Assembly: GCA_025800215.1 (NCBI GenBank)
Contig: JAOXSC010000060.1
Span: 1-53,813, forward strand
DNA: 53,813 nt
Direction: 5' to 3'
Source of the DNA: Marinibacterium sp.
GTDB taxonomy: Bacteria > Pseudomonadota > Alphaproteobacteria > Rhodobacterales > Rhodobacteraceae
Shown: positions 1 to 8,431 of the stretch, in pieces
How positions within the stretch are numbered: position 1 is the first letter of the stretch
How the letters are laid out: every line of letters starts with the position of its first letter
The notes under the pieces: generated by a model
Databases searched by the model: none
Seen by the model: the letters and a program-made list of their open reading frames with translations, nothing else
Told to the model about the DNA's origin: nothing
Translations under genes and position numbers: made by a program

Positions 1-107
1 CATAGCAGGAGCAAAACACCCGGTCCCATCCCGAACCCGGAAGTTAAGTGCCCGAGCGCCAATGGTACTGCGGCTTAAGTCGTGGGAGAGTAGGTCACCG
101 CCAAACC
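1..107 (+). rRNA. 5S ribosomal RNA, 3' part (5' end outside window)
   Basis: The first ~107 bases carry the conserved 5S core (the CCCGATCCC-like loop region, the GAAGTTAAGTG segment and the GGGAGAGTAGGTCACCGCC 3' arm). About ten 5' nucleotides are missing. The 3' boundary near 107 is estimated from the closing stem. The gene reads into the window, so a complete rRNA operon should lie to the left. No tRNA follows before the convergent gene ending at 131. Confidence 0.95.
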
Positions 108-130
108 TAGTAAAATCCTCAAATAAATCT

Positions 131-619
131 CTAAACCGTCAGAAACAAAATCAACAAAAATCCCCAAAGCAACATCATATAATGCGTCTGCTGACCAAAC
201 TCGTGGCAGAACCAGTAGCAGAAATAGTTTCCCAGAACGAGGAATCCCATCCAGATTGACGTGAACATCGTCGCACCCAGGATCGCGATTCCCCGCGCCG
301 TGTCATTGGGCATCCAGCCCAGAAACGACAGGCACAGCGCCACAAGACCCGCCAGCATCATCAGAAGTGCGAGGCATTCGCTGACAACCGCCACCGCAAA
401 CATGGTCTTTTGAACCTTGCGATTGGTGATGGCGCGATGGGCCACCGGGGCAAACTGTTCGGGATAGGCGTCGCGCATGCGCGACATGGACAGGACTTCG
501 GCGGTGAAGGTTTCGTTATTGCCGGGGTGGCAGATGTTGTCCCATACCCCCGTAGCCAGCCAGGCCGTGGGCCCGGCGAGCGCCACAATTTGTGCCAGCG
601 CGATCGCGGTATCCAACAT
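131..619 (-). CDS. DUF2165-like small integral membrane protein
   Basis: This 162-residue protein has four likely membrane segments (about residues 5-25, 72-100, 108-132 and 146-162). The loop between the first two contains EVLSM and HRAI, the kind of signature seen in predicted small integral membrane proteins of the DUF2165 type. Its function is unknown. It follows the binding-protein gene by 56 bases on the same strand, so it could be the last gene of that operon. It ends about 24 bases from the 5S gene on the opposite strand. The family assignment comes from pattern memory only. Confidence 0.75.
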   Translation of the reverse strand: MLDTAIALAQIVALAGPTAWLATGVWDNICHPGNNETFTAEVLSMSRMRDAYPEQFAPVAHRAITNRKVQKTMFAVAVVSECLALLMMLAGLVALCLSFLGWMPNDTARGIAILGATMFTSIWMGFLVLGNYFCYWFCHEFGQQTHYMMLLWGFLLILFLTV

Positions 620-675
620 GATGGGAACAGATCAGTCCAAAGGGCCCGCACGGGGCAGGCCCTTTGGGGGTGTGT

Positions 676-2340
676 TTAGGCCGACCAGGCCAGAGCCTGG
701 GGACGAATTTCAAAGGAAATATGGTGCGCGCCGCCCATCAGCCCATCGCGGGTGTGGTTGTACAGCGACCGCCAGTAGGGCTGGATCGTCACGCCTTCTT
801 CCTGGATCAGGGCTTCGCCCTTGGCCGACAGTTCCCGGCGTTTTTCCACGTCTGCGGTGGCCAGCGCTTCGGTCAGGATCGCGTCGAATTCAGGGTTGGA
901 CCAGCCGAATTCGTTCCACGCCTCGCCCGAGCGATAGGCAAGTGCCCAGATCTGCACACCCAGCGGACGTGCGTTCCAGTTGGTCGAGCTGAACGGGTAT
1001 TTCGCCCAGTCATTCCAGAAGGTCGAGCCCGGCAGCACCGTGCGCTTGACCTTGATGCCCGCGTCGCGCAGCTGCGAGGCGACGGCATCCGTGGTATCCT
1101 TGCGCCAGGCATCGTCGATCGACATAAGCTCGTGCTCGAAATCGGCCATCCCGGCTTCTTCCAGAAGGGCCAGGGCCCCTGCGGGATCGACAGGCTGCGG
1201 CGGCAGTTGGGCATATTCGGGGTGCATCGGGCCCACATGGTGGTTTTCCGCAGGCTGCCCGCGCCCGCCATAGCCCAGTTCAAGCAGGATTTCGTTGTCC
1301 ACGGCCATCTGCAGCGCCTTGCGCACGCGCTTGTCCGCGTAGGGCTGCACGCCGTCCACCTCGGCCAGCTGGTTGGGGCGGATCACGATGCTGGCGGCGG
1401 TCACGATCTCGTTCTCGTTCCAGCCATCGAGCGAGCTGATGATGTCGATGAAATCGCCATCCACCGAATAGAGCATGTCGATCTCTTCGGCTTCGGCTGC
1501 GGCAACCCAGGCCGCCGGATCGGTGCCGTAGTCGATGAATTCGATCCGGTCCACCCAGGCGCCATTGCCTTCGTTCCACCAGGTGTGATCGGGGTTGCGG
1601 ACCAGCACGCCCTTGACGCCAACCTCGAGCGATTCCGGGAGGTAGGGGCCGGTGCCCACCGGGTTCGCCATCGGATCGGCGGCATTGTAGGACGCAGGCA
1701 CGATGGCTGCGGGATAGTCGGCCATGCCTGCGATCAGCGTGATGTCGGGTGCGGGCAGGTTCAGGCGCACGGTATGCTCATCGACCACCTCGATCCCGCC
1801 TTCGATGGCCTGATTGGTGTCAGGGTCGATCAGCGTGGCAAAGCGACCGGCCATGGAATTGCCTTCCATCGCCTTGTCGCACCAGCCGGCGATGTTGCGG
1901 GCCACGTCTTCGGCGGTAAAGGGGGTGCCATCGTTCCAGGTCACGCCTTTGCGCACGTTGAGCGTATAGGTCTTGGCGTCGTCGCTGACTTCCCAGCTTT
2001 CCAGCAGCGACGGTTCGAACGACCCGTCATTTTCCCAGGTGACAAGGTATTCCAGCCAGCCGCGGCTGAAATTGGCGATCTGGCTCCAGTCATAGGTGCG
2101 CGGATCTTTCAGGGCGCGAACCTCTTGCTGGATGCGCACGGTGCCACCGGGTTGCGGGGTTGCGGCCTGGGCGGCCGGGGCGCTGAGGCCCAGCATCGCA
2201 TAGGACGTGGCCGCCGTCGCGCCAAAGGTGCTGGCCATGGCCAGAAATTCACGACGGTTGACCGGATCCTGACCAACCTTGCCGATCTGGTCGGTGATGA
2301 CCGTCGACATCGGTTTCCCTGTGCGGGTGGTGAATTTCAT
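676..2340 (-). CDS. Tat-exported ABC transporter substrate-binding protein, family 5 (peptide/nickel type)
   Basis: The 554-residue product has an N-terminal NRREFLAM twin-arginine motif (Arg29-Arg30), a hydrophobic stretch and an APAAQA cleavage region near residue 59. The following segments, such as LNVRKGVTWNDGTPFTAEDV and GTGPY, are hallmarks of SBP_bac_5 proteins that bind peptides, opines, nickel or other small solutes in the periplasm. The start is supported by a GAGAGGGA ribosome binding site. No DppB/C/D/F-like permease or ATPase gene is adjacent, so it must use transporter genes encoded elsewhere or serve another role. It lies downstream of the oxidase and amidohydrolase genes on the same strand. 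Confidence 0.9.
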   Translation of the reverse strand: MKFTTRTGKPMSTVITDQIGKVGQDPVNRREFLAMASTFGATAATSYAMLGLSAPAAQAATPQPGGTVRIQQEVRALKDPRTYDWSQIANFSRGWLEYLVTWENDGSFEPSLLESWEVSDDAKTYTLNVRKGVTWNDGTPFTAEDVARNIAGWCDKAMEGNSMAGRFATLIDPDTNQAIEGGIEVVDEHTVRLNLPAPDITLIAGMADYPAAIVPASYNAADPMANPVGTGPYLPESLEVGVKGVLVRNPDHTWWNEGNGAWVDRIEFIDYGTDPAAWVAAAEAEEIDMLYSVDGDFIDIISSLDGWNENEIVTAASIVIRPNQLAEVDGVQPYADKRVRKALQMAVDNEILLELGYGGRGQPAENHHVGPMHPEYAQLPPQPVDPAGALALLEEAGMADFEHELMSIDDAWRKDTTDAVASQLRDAGIKVKRTVLPGSTFWNDWAKYPFSSTNWNARPLGVQIWALAYRSGEAWNEFGWSNPEFDAILTEALATADVEKRRELSAKGEALIQEEGVTIQPYWRSLYNHTRDGLMGGAHHISFEIRPQALAWSA

Positions 2341-2482
2341 TGGTGGTCCCTCTCTGTTGACTAAGCGCGGTTTTCTACCGCTTGGCTATGACCCGGTCAG
2401 ACTAACCGCGCTTGTCCCGGGTCAAATGTGACAAAAGCGGCATCATGTTAGCTTAATACGTCACTGTCCGGGCGACCAGAGC

Positions 2483-2502
2483 GCAGGTGGTATCACACCT
2501 GC
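2483..2502. promoter_or_regulatory. Inverted repeat upstream of the binding-protein gene (possible operator)
   Basis: The arms GCAGGTG and CACCTGC are perfectly complementary, with a six-base spacer. The repeat lies in the 189-base gap upstream of the binding-protein gene. The centre read on the minus strand, GTGTGATACCAC, resembles operators of GntR-family repressors. There is no T-run, so a terminator of the preceding oxidase gene is less likely. No regulator gene is adjacent, and the assignment is speculative. Confidence 0.35.
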
Positions 2503-2529
2503 ACAATTACGCGTGATCACAGGCTGTGG

Positions 2530-3945
2530 TCACGGCTTGGATGTGACGGCCATCGCGTCGATCTCTGCGGCGGGCAACGCTTTGACCCGGTCCCAGGCGG
2601 CGGATTTGGCGCTGTTGAGCAAGCCTTTGGGATCCATGCGCTTTTTCCAGGCCAGATGGCGGTAGTCGGCGTTTTTCAGCCCGCCGCCTTCGACCTGCCA
2701 GCTATGGGCGTCATAGACGGTGAACCCGTGCCGTTCATAGGTGGCGTTGATCTCGGCCAGCCGCTCGGGCGTGCTGAACCAGATGATCGGCAGATCCACC
2801 GCATAGACGCGCCCGCCCGCGCGTGAAAATTCGTGATGCATCCAGACGTCATCGCCAAGCGCGGGCGCCAGGGCGCGGATGTCGTCCACCGATGGCGGCT
2901 CGGGGCAGCCGATCTGCTGATAGGTTGCTGTACGGTCGGCCTTGAGCACCTGCAGCGTGGTGTGGTTGTAGGAAAATTCGAACACATGCGGCAGGTTCAG
3001 GGCCGCGCGGTCGTCATCGGTCAGCGCCAGATCCAGAACGCCGCCGCGTGCGGTGATGGTCTGTTGCAGCAGGTCACGCTCTTCCGCGCTGATCAGGGTG
3101 ACCATCAGATGGGTGTCGGGGCGCACATGGCCGGCAAGCCGGGGGAAATAGGCCGCGATGCGCGCATCCACCGTGGTCAGCAGCTTGGGCGTCAGCCCCG
3201 GCGTCTGCGTCACCGCATAGCCGGTGTCGAAGGCATCGGCATAGCTGTCGAAACTGGCGATGCAGCCGATCCAGTCGCGCCGGGGCACCGTGCGCATCGT
3301 GACGTCGGTGATGGCGCCATTCAGCCCCCAGGCATGGTGGATCTGCAGCACATCCGCGCCGGTAAAGACATGTTCGCGCGGCTGCGCTTCGACCGACAGG
3401 GCGCGCAGGGCCAGCAGGTTGCCCGGTTCGCGCAGCGGGCCGCTGGCCAGCGATCCGATCCCGGCGCTGCCGCCTGCGACAAAGCCGCCGATGGTGGCGA
3501 TGTCCTGGGTGGACGGGAACATGGCAAGCTCGGCCCCGGTCTCGGCCAGTGCGGCGTTCACATCCGCCATCAGCGCCCCGGCTTCGGCGCGCACAAAGCC
3601 CGGCCCGATCTCAAGGATCCGGTTCATCGCCGTGGTTTCCACGATCAGCCCGCCATCCACCGGAACCGCCTGCCCGTAATTTCCCGTCCCGCCCCCGCGC
3701 AGCACGACGGGCGCGTCATGGGCATAGGCCTGCGCCAGAACATGGGCCAGATCCTGCGGGGTCTTGGGCCGGGCCACCAGATCGCCGAAACAGGTTTTCA
3801 GTGCGGCGTTCAGGATCGGGGAATACCAGAAGAAATCGCGCGAGCGTTTCTTGATCAGCACCGGTTCGGTGATCACCTCGACCGGGGCAAGGGCGCGGGC
3901 AAAGGCGGCCCAGTCGATCTGGGTCTTGCCGGAAAGCGATGTCAT
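2530..3945 (-). CDS. FAD-binding oxidoreductase (PCMH-type, GlcD/D-lactate dehydrogenase-like)
   Basis: The 471-residue protein has the PCMH FAD-binding signature RGGGTGNYGQ at residues 83-92. It also has a glycine-rich IGGFVAGGSAGIG segment and a C-terminal RMDPKGLLN motif typical of glycolate/lactate-type flavin oxidases. The chosen ATG lies in an ATGA overlap with the stop of the upstream amidohydrolase gene, which indicates translational coupling. The open frame continues upstream to 4434, but that part is antisense-like sequence inside the neighbour. The substrate cannot be told from sequence. With the amidohydrolase it probably acts on successive products of one catabolic route. Confidence 0.85.
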   Translation of the reverse strand: MTSLSGKTQIDWAAFARALAPVEVITEPVLIKKRSRDFFWYSPILNAALKTCFGDLVARPKTPQDLAHVLAQAYAHDAPVVLRGGGTGNYGQAVPVDGGLIVETTAMNRILEIGPGFVRAEAGALMADVNAALAETGAELAMFPSTQDIATIGGFVAGGSAGIGSLASGPLREPGNLLALRALSVEAQPREHVFTGADVLQIHHAWGLNGAITDVTMRTVPRRDWIGCIASFDSYADAFDTGYAVTQTPGLTPKLLTTVDARIAAYFPRLAGHVRPDTHLMVTLISAEERDLLQQTITARGGVLDLALTDDDRAALNLPHVFEFSYNHTTLQVLKADRTATYQQIGCPEPPSVDDIRALAPALGDDVWMHHEFSRAGGRVYAVDLPIIWFSTPERLAEINATYERHGFTVYDAHSWQVEGGGLKNADYRHLAWKKRMDPKGLLNSAKSAAWDRVKALPAAEIDAMAVTSKP

Positions 3946-5162
3946 GACGGGGCTCCTGTGCAGTCGGCCGGGGTGGGTGCGCGCAAAGGGCCTGCGCGCC
4001 CGGAAACAAGGGTGGCAAGGTCGGCTGCGGGCGACAGGCGCAGTTCGGGCAGGGTGCTGCCCGCGATCTGGCGCGGCGGCCGGCCCAGAGCGCGGGCGGC
4101 GTGATCGGTGATCATCGGCAGCCAGCGTTCGAACGGGGGATCCAGATGTCCCGCCAGTGCCGCCAGATGCAGGGCGGCCATCGGGTCGTGCTGGCCCAGC
4201 GGGCAGAACGCATCGCCCACATTGTCCGACCCGACAACCACCGGCACCCCGCGCGCCATCAACTCGCGCGTGCGCGTGACACCGCGCCGGTCGGGCGTGC
4301 CCGCACGGCGGCCCTGCAGATAAAGGTTTGTCACCGGCAGAGCGGCCACATGGATCCCGGCCTGTGCAATCAGGTCGATCACCCGGTCCAGATCCGCCCC
4401 CTGCCGGTTCATCAGCGCGCAGAGATGGCCACACAGCACCGGCCCCTGAAACCCGGTGTCGATGGCTGCGCGGGCGATCAGCTCGATCCCGTCCAGCCCG
4501 GACCCGAGCCCTTCGTCCACGTGGAAATCCAGCGCCAGCCCAAACCGGTCGGCCAGGTCAAAGGCCGCGCGGATCCCCGCCCCCCGGTCGGGCTGATCGA
4601 GCACGAAGGCGCCAAGGCTGCCGCGGCTGCGGGCAACGCTTTGGGCGATGGCGGTGCCCATGGCCCGATCGGCCAGCTGGTCGACCCCGCACAGGGCGGA
4701 CAGATCCAGATGACCGTCCCAATCCTGGCGCAATTCGTGAAGCACGCTCCAGGCGGGGGGCGGGGCGGTGGTGTCGCCCCAATCCACATGGCTGCGCGCC
4801 AGATCGCAGCCCGCCTGCTGCAGGTCGCGCAGCCCGCGCCCGGCGCGGCGGCGGATGTCATCGGGGCTCCAACGCGCTTTGTCGCGGTGCTGGGCGGCGA
4901 TGGCGGCGGAAAGATCTCCGCCGATGCCGGTCAGCCGGTCAATGGTGTGGCATTTGTCCAGATGCACATGGGCATCGACCAGCGCAGGCATCAGGATGCG
5001 CGGGCTGTCATCGGTTGCGCTAGGCCGCAGCCCGGTGGCGCGCCCGTTCTGCACGATCAGATCCCCCACACGGCATCCCGCCCGGACCGGCCCGTCAAAG
5101 GCCGGGGCGTCCCTGCCGATCAAGGGGATGGGCAGCGCGACATTGGCAAGGATCTGCGTCAT
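3942..5162 (-). CDS. Amidohydrolase family protein, cytosine-deaminase-like
   Basis: The 406-residue protein has the amidohydrolase-superfamily metal motif HVHLDK (His65, His67), a later HVDE segment, GHLCAL with a further metal-binding His, and the GSDNVGD region carrying the catalytic Asp. This order and spacing match the cytosine deaminase/isoguanine deaminase branch, which hydrolyses C-N bonds in heterocycles. The exact substrate is unknown. It is the first gene of a minus-strand group with the flavin oxidase (4-bp overlap) and the periplasmic binding protein. The group would fit scavenging of a nitrogenous heterocycle or creatinine-like compound, but that is inference. Confidence 0.85.
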   Translation of the reverse strand: MTQILANVALPIPLIGRDAPAFDGPVRAGCRVGDLIVQNGRATGLRPSATDDSPRILMPALVDAHVHLDKCHTIDRLTGIGGDLSAAIAAQHRDKARWSPDDIRRRAGRGLRDLQQAGCDLARSHVDWGDTTAPPPAWSVLHELRQDWDGHLDLSALCGVDQLADRAMGTAIAQSVARSRGSLGAFVLDQPDRGAGIRAAFDLADRFGLALDFHVDEGLGSGLDGIELIARAAIDTGFQGPVLCGHLCALMNRQGADLDRVIDLIAQAGIHVAALPVTNLYLQGRRAGTPDRRGVTRTRELMARGVPVVVGSDNVGDAFCPLGQHDPMAALHLAALAGHLDPPFERWLPMITDHAARALGRPPRQIAGSTLPELRLSPAADLATLVSGRAGPLRAPTPADCTGAPS

Positions 5163-5371
5163 GGGGCAGGCCCGGCATCGGGCAGTTGCCCATCACAAAA
5201 GCAGGCCGTGCCCGAGCGGCACAGGCGAAAGACAGGTGGCATGGATCCTCGGGCCCGTGGGGGGCAAAGAGTGTTGAAACCATGGCCCTGTTTGTCGTCA
5301 ATCTGTGCCAGAGATCGCGGCCAGTCTGCCAAAGCCGTCGCCGCCCGACAAGCCCGAACACAAGGATCCCC

Positions 5372-5767
5372 ATGCGCTCGTACATCCCCGATGCCCTGCC
5401 CGCGCCCTTTGCGCGCTATGCTCATGCCACCGAATGGCCTGCCGGGCACCGGCTGCTGCGCAGCTCGGGCCAGTTGGCGATCGACCATCAGGGGCACATC
5501 CCGCAGGGGGCGCGGGCGCAGGCCGAGCTGATCTTTGCCCATCTCGATGCCATTCTGGCCGAGGCCGACATGACCCGCGCCGACATCTGTCACCTGACCA
5601 CCTATGTCACGGACCGCGCGCATATGGCGGGGTATATGGCAGCGCGCGACGCCTATCTGGCCGATTGCCCCGCTGACAGCCTGCCCAGTTCGACGCTGCT
5701 GATCGTGGGCGGTTTTACCCGGCCTGAATTTGTGGTCGAGATCGAGCTCTGGGCCGCTGCCGCCTAG
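5372..5767 (+). CDS. RidA family protein (reactive-intermediate deaminase superfamily)
   Basis: The 131-residue protein has the YjgF/YER057c/UK114 pattern: SGQLAID near the N-terminus, LTTYVTD in the middle and VEIELW at the C-terminus. Members form cytosolic trimers, and RidA itself hydrolyses imines/enamines released by PLP enzymes. The stretch before VEIE reads VGGFTRPEF, so the position of the catalytic Arg of RidA proper appears to be Gly or Phe. That points to a Rid subgroup without that activity. It is divergent from the amidohydrolase gene across 209 bases, and its stop overlaps that of the convergent fumarylacetoacetase gene in a CTAG. Upstream in-frame starts exist, but the Met at 5372 gives the normal family length. 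Confidence 0.88.
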   Translation: MRSYIPDALPAPFARYAHATEWPAGHRLLRSSGQLAIDHQGHIPQGARAQAELIFAHLDAILAEADMTRADICHLTTYVTDRAHMAGYMAARDAYLADCPADSLPSSTLLIVGGFTRPEFVVEIELWAAAA

Positions 5768-7026
5768 CCCTGATCGCCAAAGGGATCGTCCAGCGCGGGC
5801 AGCACCGTGCCCGCACAATCGCCAAAGCCGATGCGGTATCCTTTGCCCTGCGCGGCCCCGCTCAGGACCAGGTGGTCGCCGTCTTCCAGAAAGCGCCGGG
5901 TGTGCCCGGTCTCAAGGCTCAGAGGCTCTTGCCCGCCCCAGCTGAGCTCCAGCAGGGATCCGCGTTCCGGCCGCGTCGCGCCGGAAATCGTGCCCGAGCC
6001 CAGTAGATCCCCGGTGTTCATCGGGCAGCCGCTGGTGCTGTGATGGGCCAGTTGCTGGGCGGCGGAATAATAGAGCTCGCGCGTGTTGGTTCGGCAGATC
6101 GTGGTGGCGGGCTGGCCGTCGGGGGCCAGCGTCACGCAAAGGTCGATGTCGTAATGCATCGGCCCGCAATCGTCCAGATGCGCCAGCAGGGCCACGTCGC
6201 GCGCAGGGGCGGCCCGGCGAAACGGCGCAAGGGCGGCGCTGGTCACGATCCAGGGGCTGATCGACGTTGCCGTGGCCTTGGCCTGAAACGGGCCGAGGGG
6301 CTGCGCCTCCCACCCCTGAATGTCGCGCGCCGACCAGTCATTGAGCAGCACATAGCCAAAGATCGCATCATCGGCGCGCTGTACGCTCAGCGGGCCATCC
6401 GACGGGGTGCCGACAATGGCGCCCAGCTCAAGTTCGAAATCGAAGCGGCGCGACGGCAGAAAGGCAGGGCTGTCATGGCGGGCGGATTTGATCTGCCCCC
6501 AGGGCCGCCGCACCGGCGTGCCCGACACCTGCACCGATGATGCGCGCCCGTTATAGCCGATGGGCATGTGCAGCCAGTTCGGCGGCAGCGCGTTTTCGGC
6601 ACCGCGAAACATCGCGCCCACATTGGCCGCGTGATGACGGCCCGCATAGAAATCGGTGTATTCGCTGACCATGATGGGCATGTGCAGCCGCGCCCCGGCC
6701 ATCGGCACCAGCAGGTCGGCGATCCGCTCTTGTTCGGACGATCCCTTGGCCAGCAGGGCCGCCAGCCGCGCGCGCAGCGCTGCCCAGACGGCGGGCCCCT
6801 GTTCCATCAGCGGGTTCCAGAATGGCAGATCGAACAGCGGCTCATCGGTCAGGGCGACGATGCCGCAGGCTTCGGCTTCGGTCAGATCTAAGATCTGATC
6901 GCCGATGGCCACGCCGCAATGCGGATCGTCATCACCATGGGAAAAGACGCCATAGGGCAGGTTGTTCAGCGGAAAGTCGCAATCAGGGGCATTGGCCGAC
7001 GAAACCCAGCTTGGCTGCAGTGACAT
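5764..7026 (-). CDS. fahA: Fumarylacetoacetase
   Basis: The 420-residue length equals that of known fumarylacetoacetases. The N-terminal region (PLNNLPYGVFS) and the catalytic-domain segments SEYTDFYAGRHHAANVG, LLNDWSARDIQ and GTISG are diagnostic. The enzyme cleaves fumarylacetoacetate to fumarate and acetoacetate, the last step of tyrosine/phenylalanine and homogentisate degradation. The hmgA and maiA genes are not next to it, so it may stand alone in this genome. The start at MSLQPSW is chosen by family length; the open frame extends further upstream without similarity. It follows mipZ by 47 bases. Confidence 0.95.
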   Translation of the reverse strand: MSLQPSWVSSANAPDCDFPLNNLPYGVFSHGDDDPHCGVAIGDQILDLTEAEACGIVALTDEPLFDLPFWNPLMEQGPAVWAALRARLAALLAKGSSEQERIADLLVPMAGARLHMPIMVSEYTDFYAGRHHAANVGAMFRGAENALPPNWLHMPIGYNGRASSVQVSGTPVRRPWGQIKSARHDSPAFLPSRRFDFELELGAIVGTPSDGPLSVQRADDAIFGYVLLNDWSARDIQGWEAQPLGPFQAKATATSISPWIVTSAALAPFRRAAPARDVALLAHLDDCGPMHYDIDLCVTLAPDGQPATTICRTNTRELYYSAAQQLAHHSTSGCPMNTGDLLGSGTISGATRPERGSLLELSWGGQEPLSLETGHTRRFLEDGDHLVLSGAAQGKGYRIGFGDCAGTVLPALDDPFGDQG

Positions 7027-7073
7027 GCGTGACGTCCCCTTTTTGGCGCCCGTTTGCTGCGGTCGCGTCGGTG

Positions 7074-7883
7074 TCAGAAATTCACCGACACGCCCGGCAG
7101 TTGGAGCGATTTCATCATATCGCGCAATTCCTGCCGCGCCGCGATGTTCGAGATATTGAGCTGCCGAACCCCCACATCCTTGAGATCCAAAAGCGTCAGC
7201 CCACGCGGGAACAATTCGCGGAACACCACCCGTTCGCTGAACCCCGGCACATTGCGGAACCCGATGCGCTTGGACAGTTTGGCCACCGCCTTTTCCATCT
7301 TTTCCTTGTTGAGCATGCGCTGCGTGCCCACCCGGTTGCGCATCACGCACCAGTCGGCGGGCTTCATGCCGGCCTGTGCGCGGGCCTGACGCGCGCTCCA
7401 GACCATTTCGGAATAGACCGACGGGCCAAGGATCTTGTCGCTGGACGGGTCGATCCGCGCCAGCAGGTCGAAATCGACAAAGCTGTCATTCAGCGGCGTG
7501 ATCAGCGTGTCGGCCATGGAATGGGCGATCTGGCTGATGCGGGTGTGCGATCCGGGGCAGTCGATCAGGATGAAGTCGGCGCCGCCGGTCATCTGATCCA
7601 TCGCCGCTTCCATCCGGCGGTCATAGACCTGATCGGCCGGGACCTGCGCATCCTTGGGCAGTTGCGGCAGGTCGAAACAGGTGGGGCTGGGCAGTGTCAG
7701 ATTTGACGAGGCAAGAAACGCCGCCCGGTTTTCCGCATAGCGTTTCATCGAGCGTTGCCGCAGATCCAGATCAAGCGCGTTGACGCGGTGCCCCATGCGC
7801 GCAAGCGCCGTTGCCACATGCATCGACACGGTGGATTTCCCTGCCCCACCCTTTTCATTGCCGACCACGATGATATGCGCCAT
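7074..7883 (-). CDS. mipZ: Division-plane positioning ATPase MipZ (ParA-family)
   Basis: The 269-residue protein begins with a deviant Walker A motif, KGGAGKST (residues 11-18), and has the ParA switch region DLDLRQRS and the DCPGSHTR segment. The C-terminal FRNVPGFSERVVFRELFPRGL block is characteristic of MipZ rather than of plasmid ParA. MipZ forms a gradient from ParB at the chromosome origins and blocks FtsZ assembly near the poles, so division occurs at mid-cell. Its presence fits an alphaproteobacterium lacking MinCD. It is transcribed away from the Dabb/pabB genes. Confidence 0.95.
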   Translation of the reverse strand: MAHIIVVGNEKGGAGKSTVSMHVATALARMGHRVNALDLDLRQRSMKRYAENRAAFLASSNLTLPSPTCFDLPQLPKDAQVPADQVYDRRMEAAMDQMTGGADFILIDCPGSHTRISQIAHSMADTLITPLNDSFVDFDLLARIDPSSDKILGPSVYSEMVWSARQARAQAGMKPADWCVMRNRVGTQRMLNKEKMEKAVAKLSKRIGFRNVPGFSERVVFRELFPRGLTLLDLKDVGVRQLNISNIAARQELRDMMKSLQLPGVSVNF

Positions 7884-8120
7884 GACAGGCCCCCAAACCC
7901 GCAGGCCCTTGCGGACCAGATCTTATCTTCCCCTATATGTTGGGGGGGGCCGACAGGAAAGGGTGGATGATTGATTTCTGCCCAACCGGGTCAATAAATC
8001 AGGGCCCGTCGCCTGTTGCGCCCTATTGTTACGGGACCGGTTTTGGCTTAAGCGCTTTGCGGATCAGCGAACCGGCGATGCCGTGCTACGGCGTGCGGTG
8101 CCAGCAAGCGGGAATGGACC
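7884..8120. other. Divergent intergenic region mipZ / Dabb gene
   Basis: These 237 bases separate mipZ (minus) from the Dabb gene (plus) and should hold both promoters. I see a run of nine Gs near 7940 and no clear palindrome, tRNA or conserved RNA. Nothing more specific is supported. Confidence 0.5.
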
Positions 8121-8414
8121 ATGGCGGACAACTCATTCATCAGACACATCGTGTTCTTCAGCGCCAAGGACAAGGCCGACATCGACCGCATCGTCGAAGG
8201 TCTGTCGATTCTGGCGACCATCCCCGGATCGCGCTGTTTTGAGGTGCGCCGCAACACCCGGCAGGATCAGCTTGGCAATGATGTTGATGTGGTCGTCTAT
8301 GGCGAATTCGACGATGCTGCCGCGCTTGAGGCCTACAAGCAGCACCCGATCTATCAGCAATCCATCGACCTTGTGCGTCCCTTGCGCGACATGCGCATTG
8401 CGGCCGATATCTGA
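8121..8414 (+). CDS. Dabb family (stress-responsive A/B barrel) protein
   Basis: The 97-residue protein starts FIRHIVFFSAKD and has the central VDVVVYGEFDD and the YKQHPIYQQ segment. These are the usual features of the dimeric alpha/beta-barrel 'Dabb' domain. Members are small cytosolic dimers with mostly unknown substrates. The gene is 17 bases upstream of pabB on the same strand, so co-transcription is likely, but no link to folate synthesis is established. Confidence 0.85.
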   Translation: MADNSFIRHIVFFSAKDKADIDRIVEGLSILATIPGSRCFEVRRNTRQDQLGNDVDVVVYGEFDDAAALEAYKQHPIYQQSIDLVRPLRDMRIAADI

Positions 8415-8431
8415 CCGCGGATCCCTTTGTC

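Noticed and set aside
62-259. Short frame across the 5S gene end
   Set aside because: It overlaps rRNA and the DUF2165-like gene and has no protein-like features.
3946-4434. Extended start of the flavin oxidase up to 4434
   Set aside because: The extra 163 residues overlap the amidohydrolase gene and look like antisense composition; the ATGA overlap start at 3945 is better.
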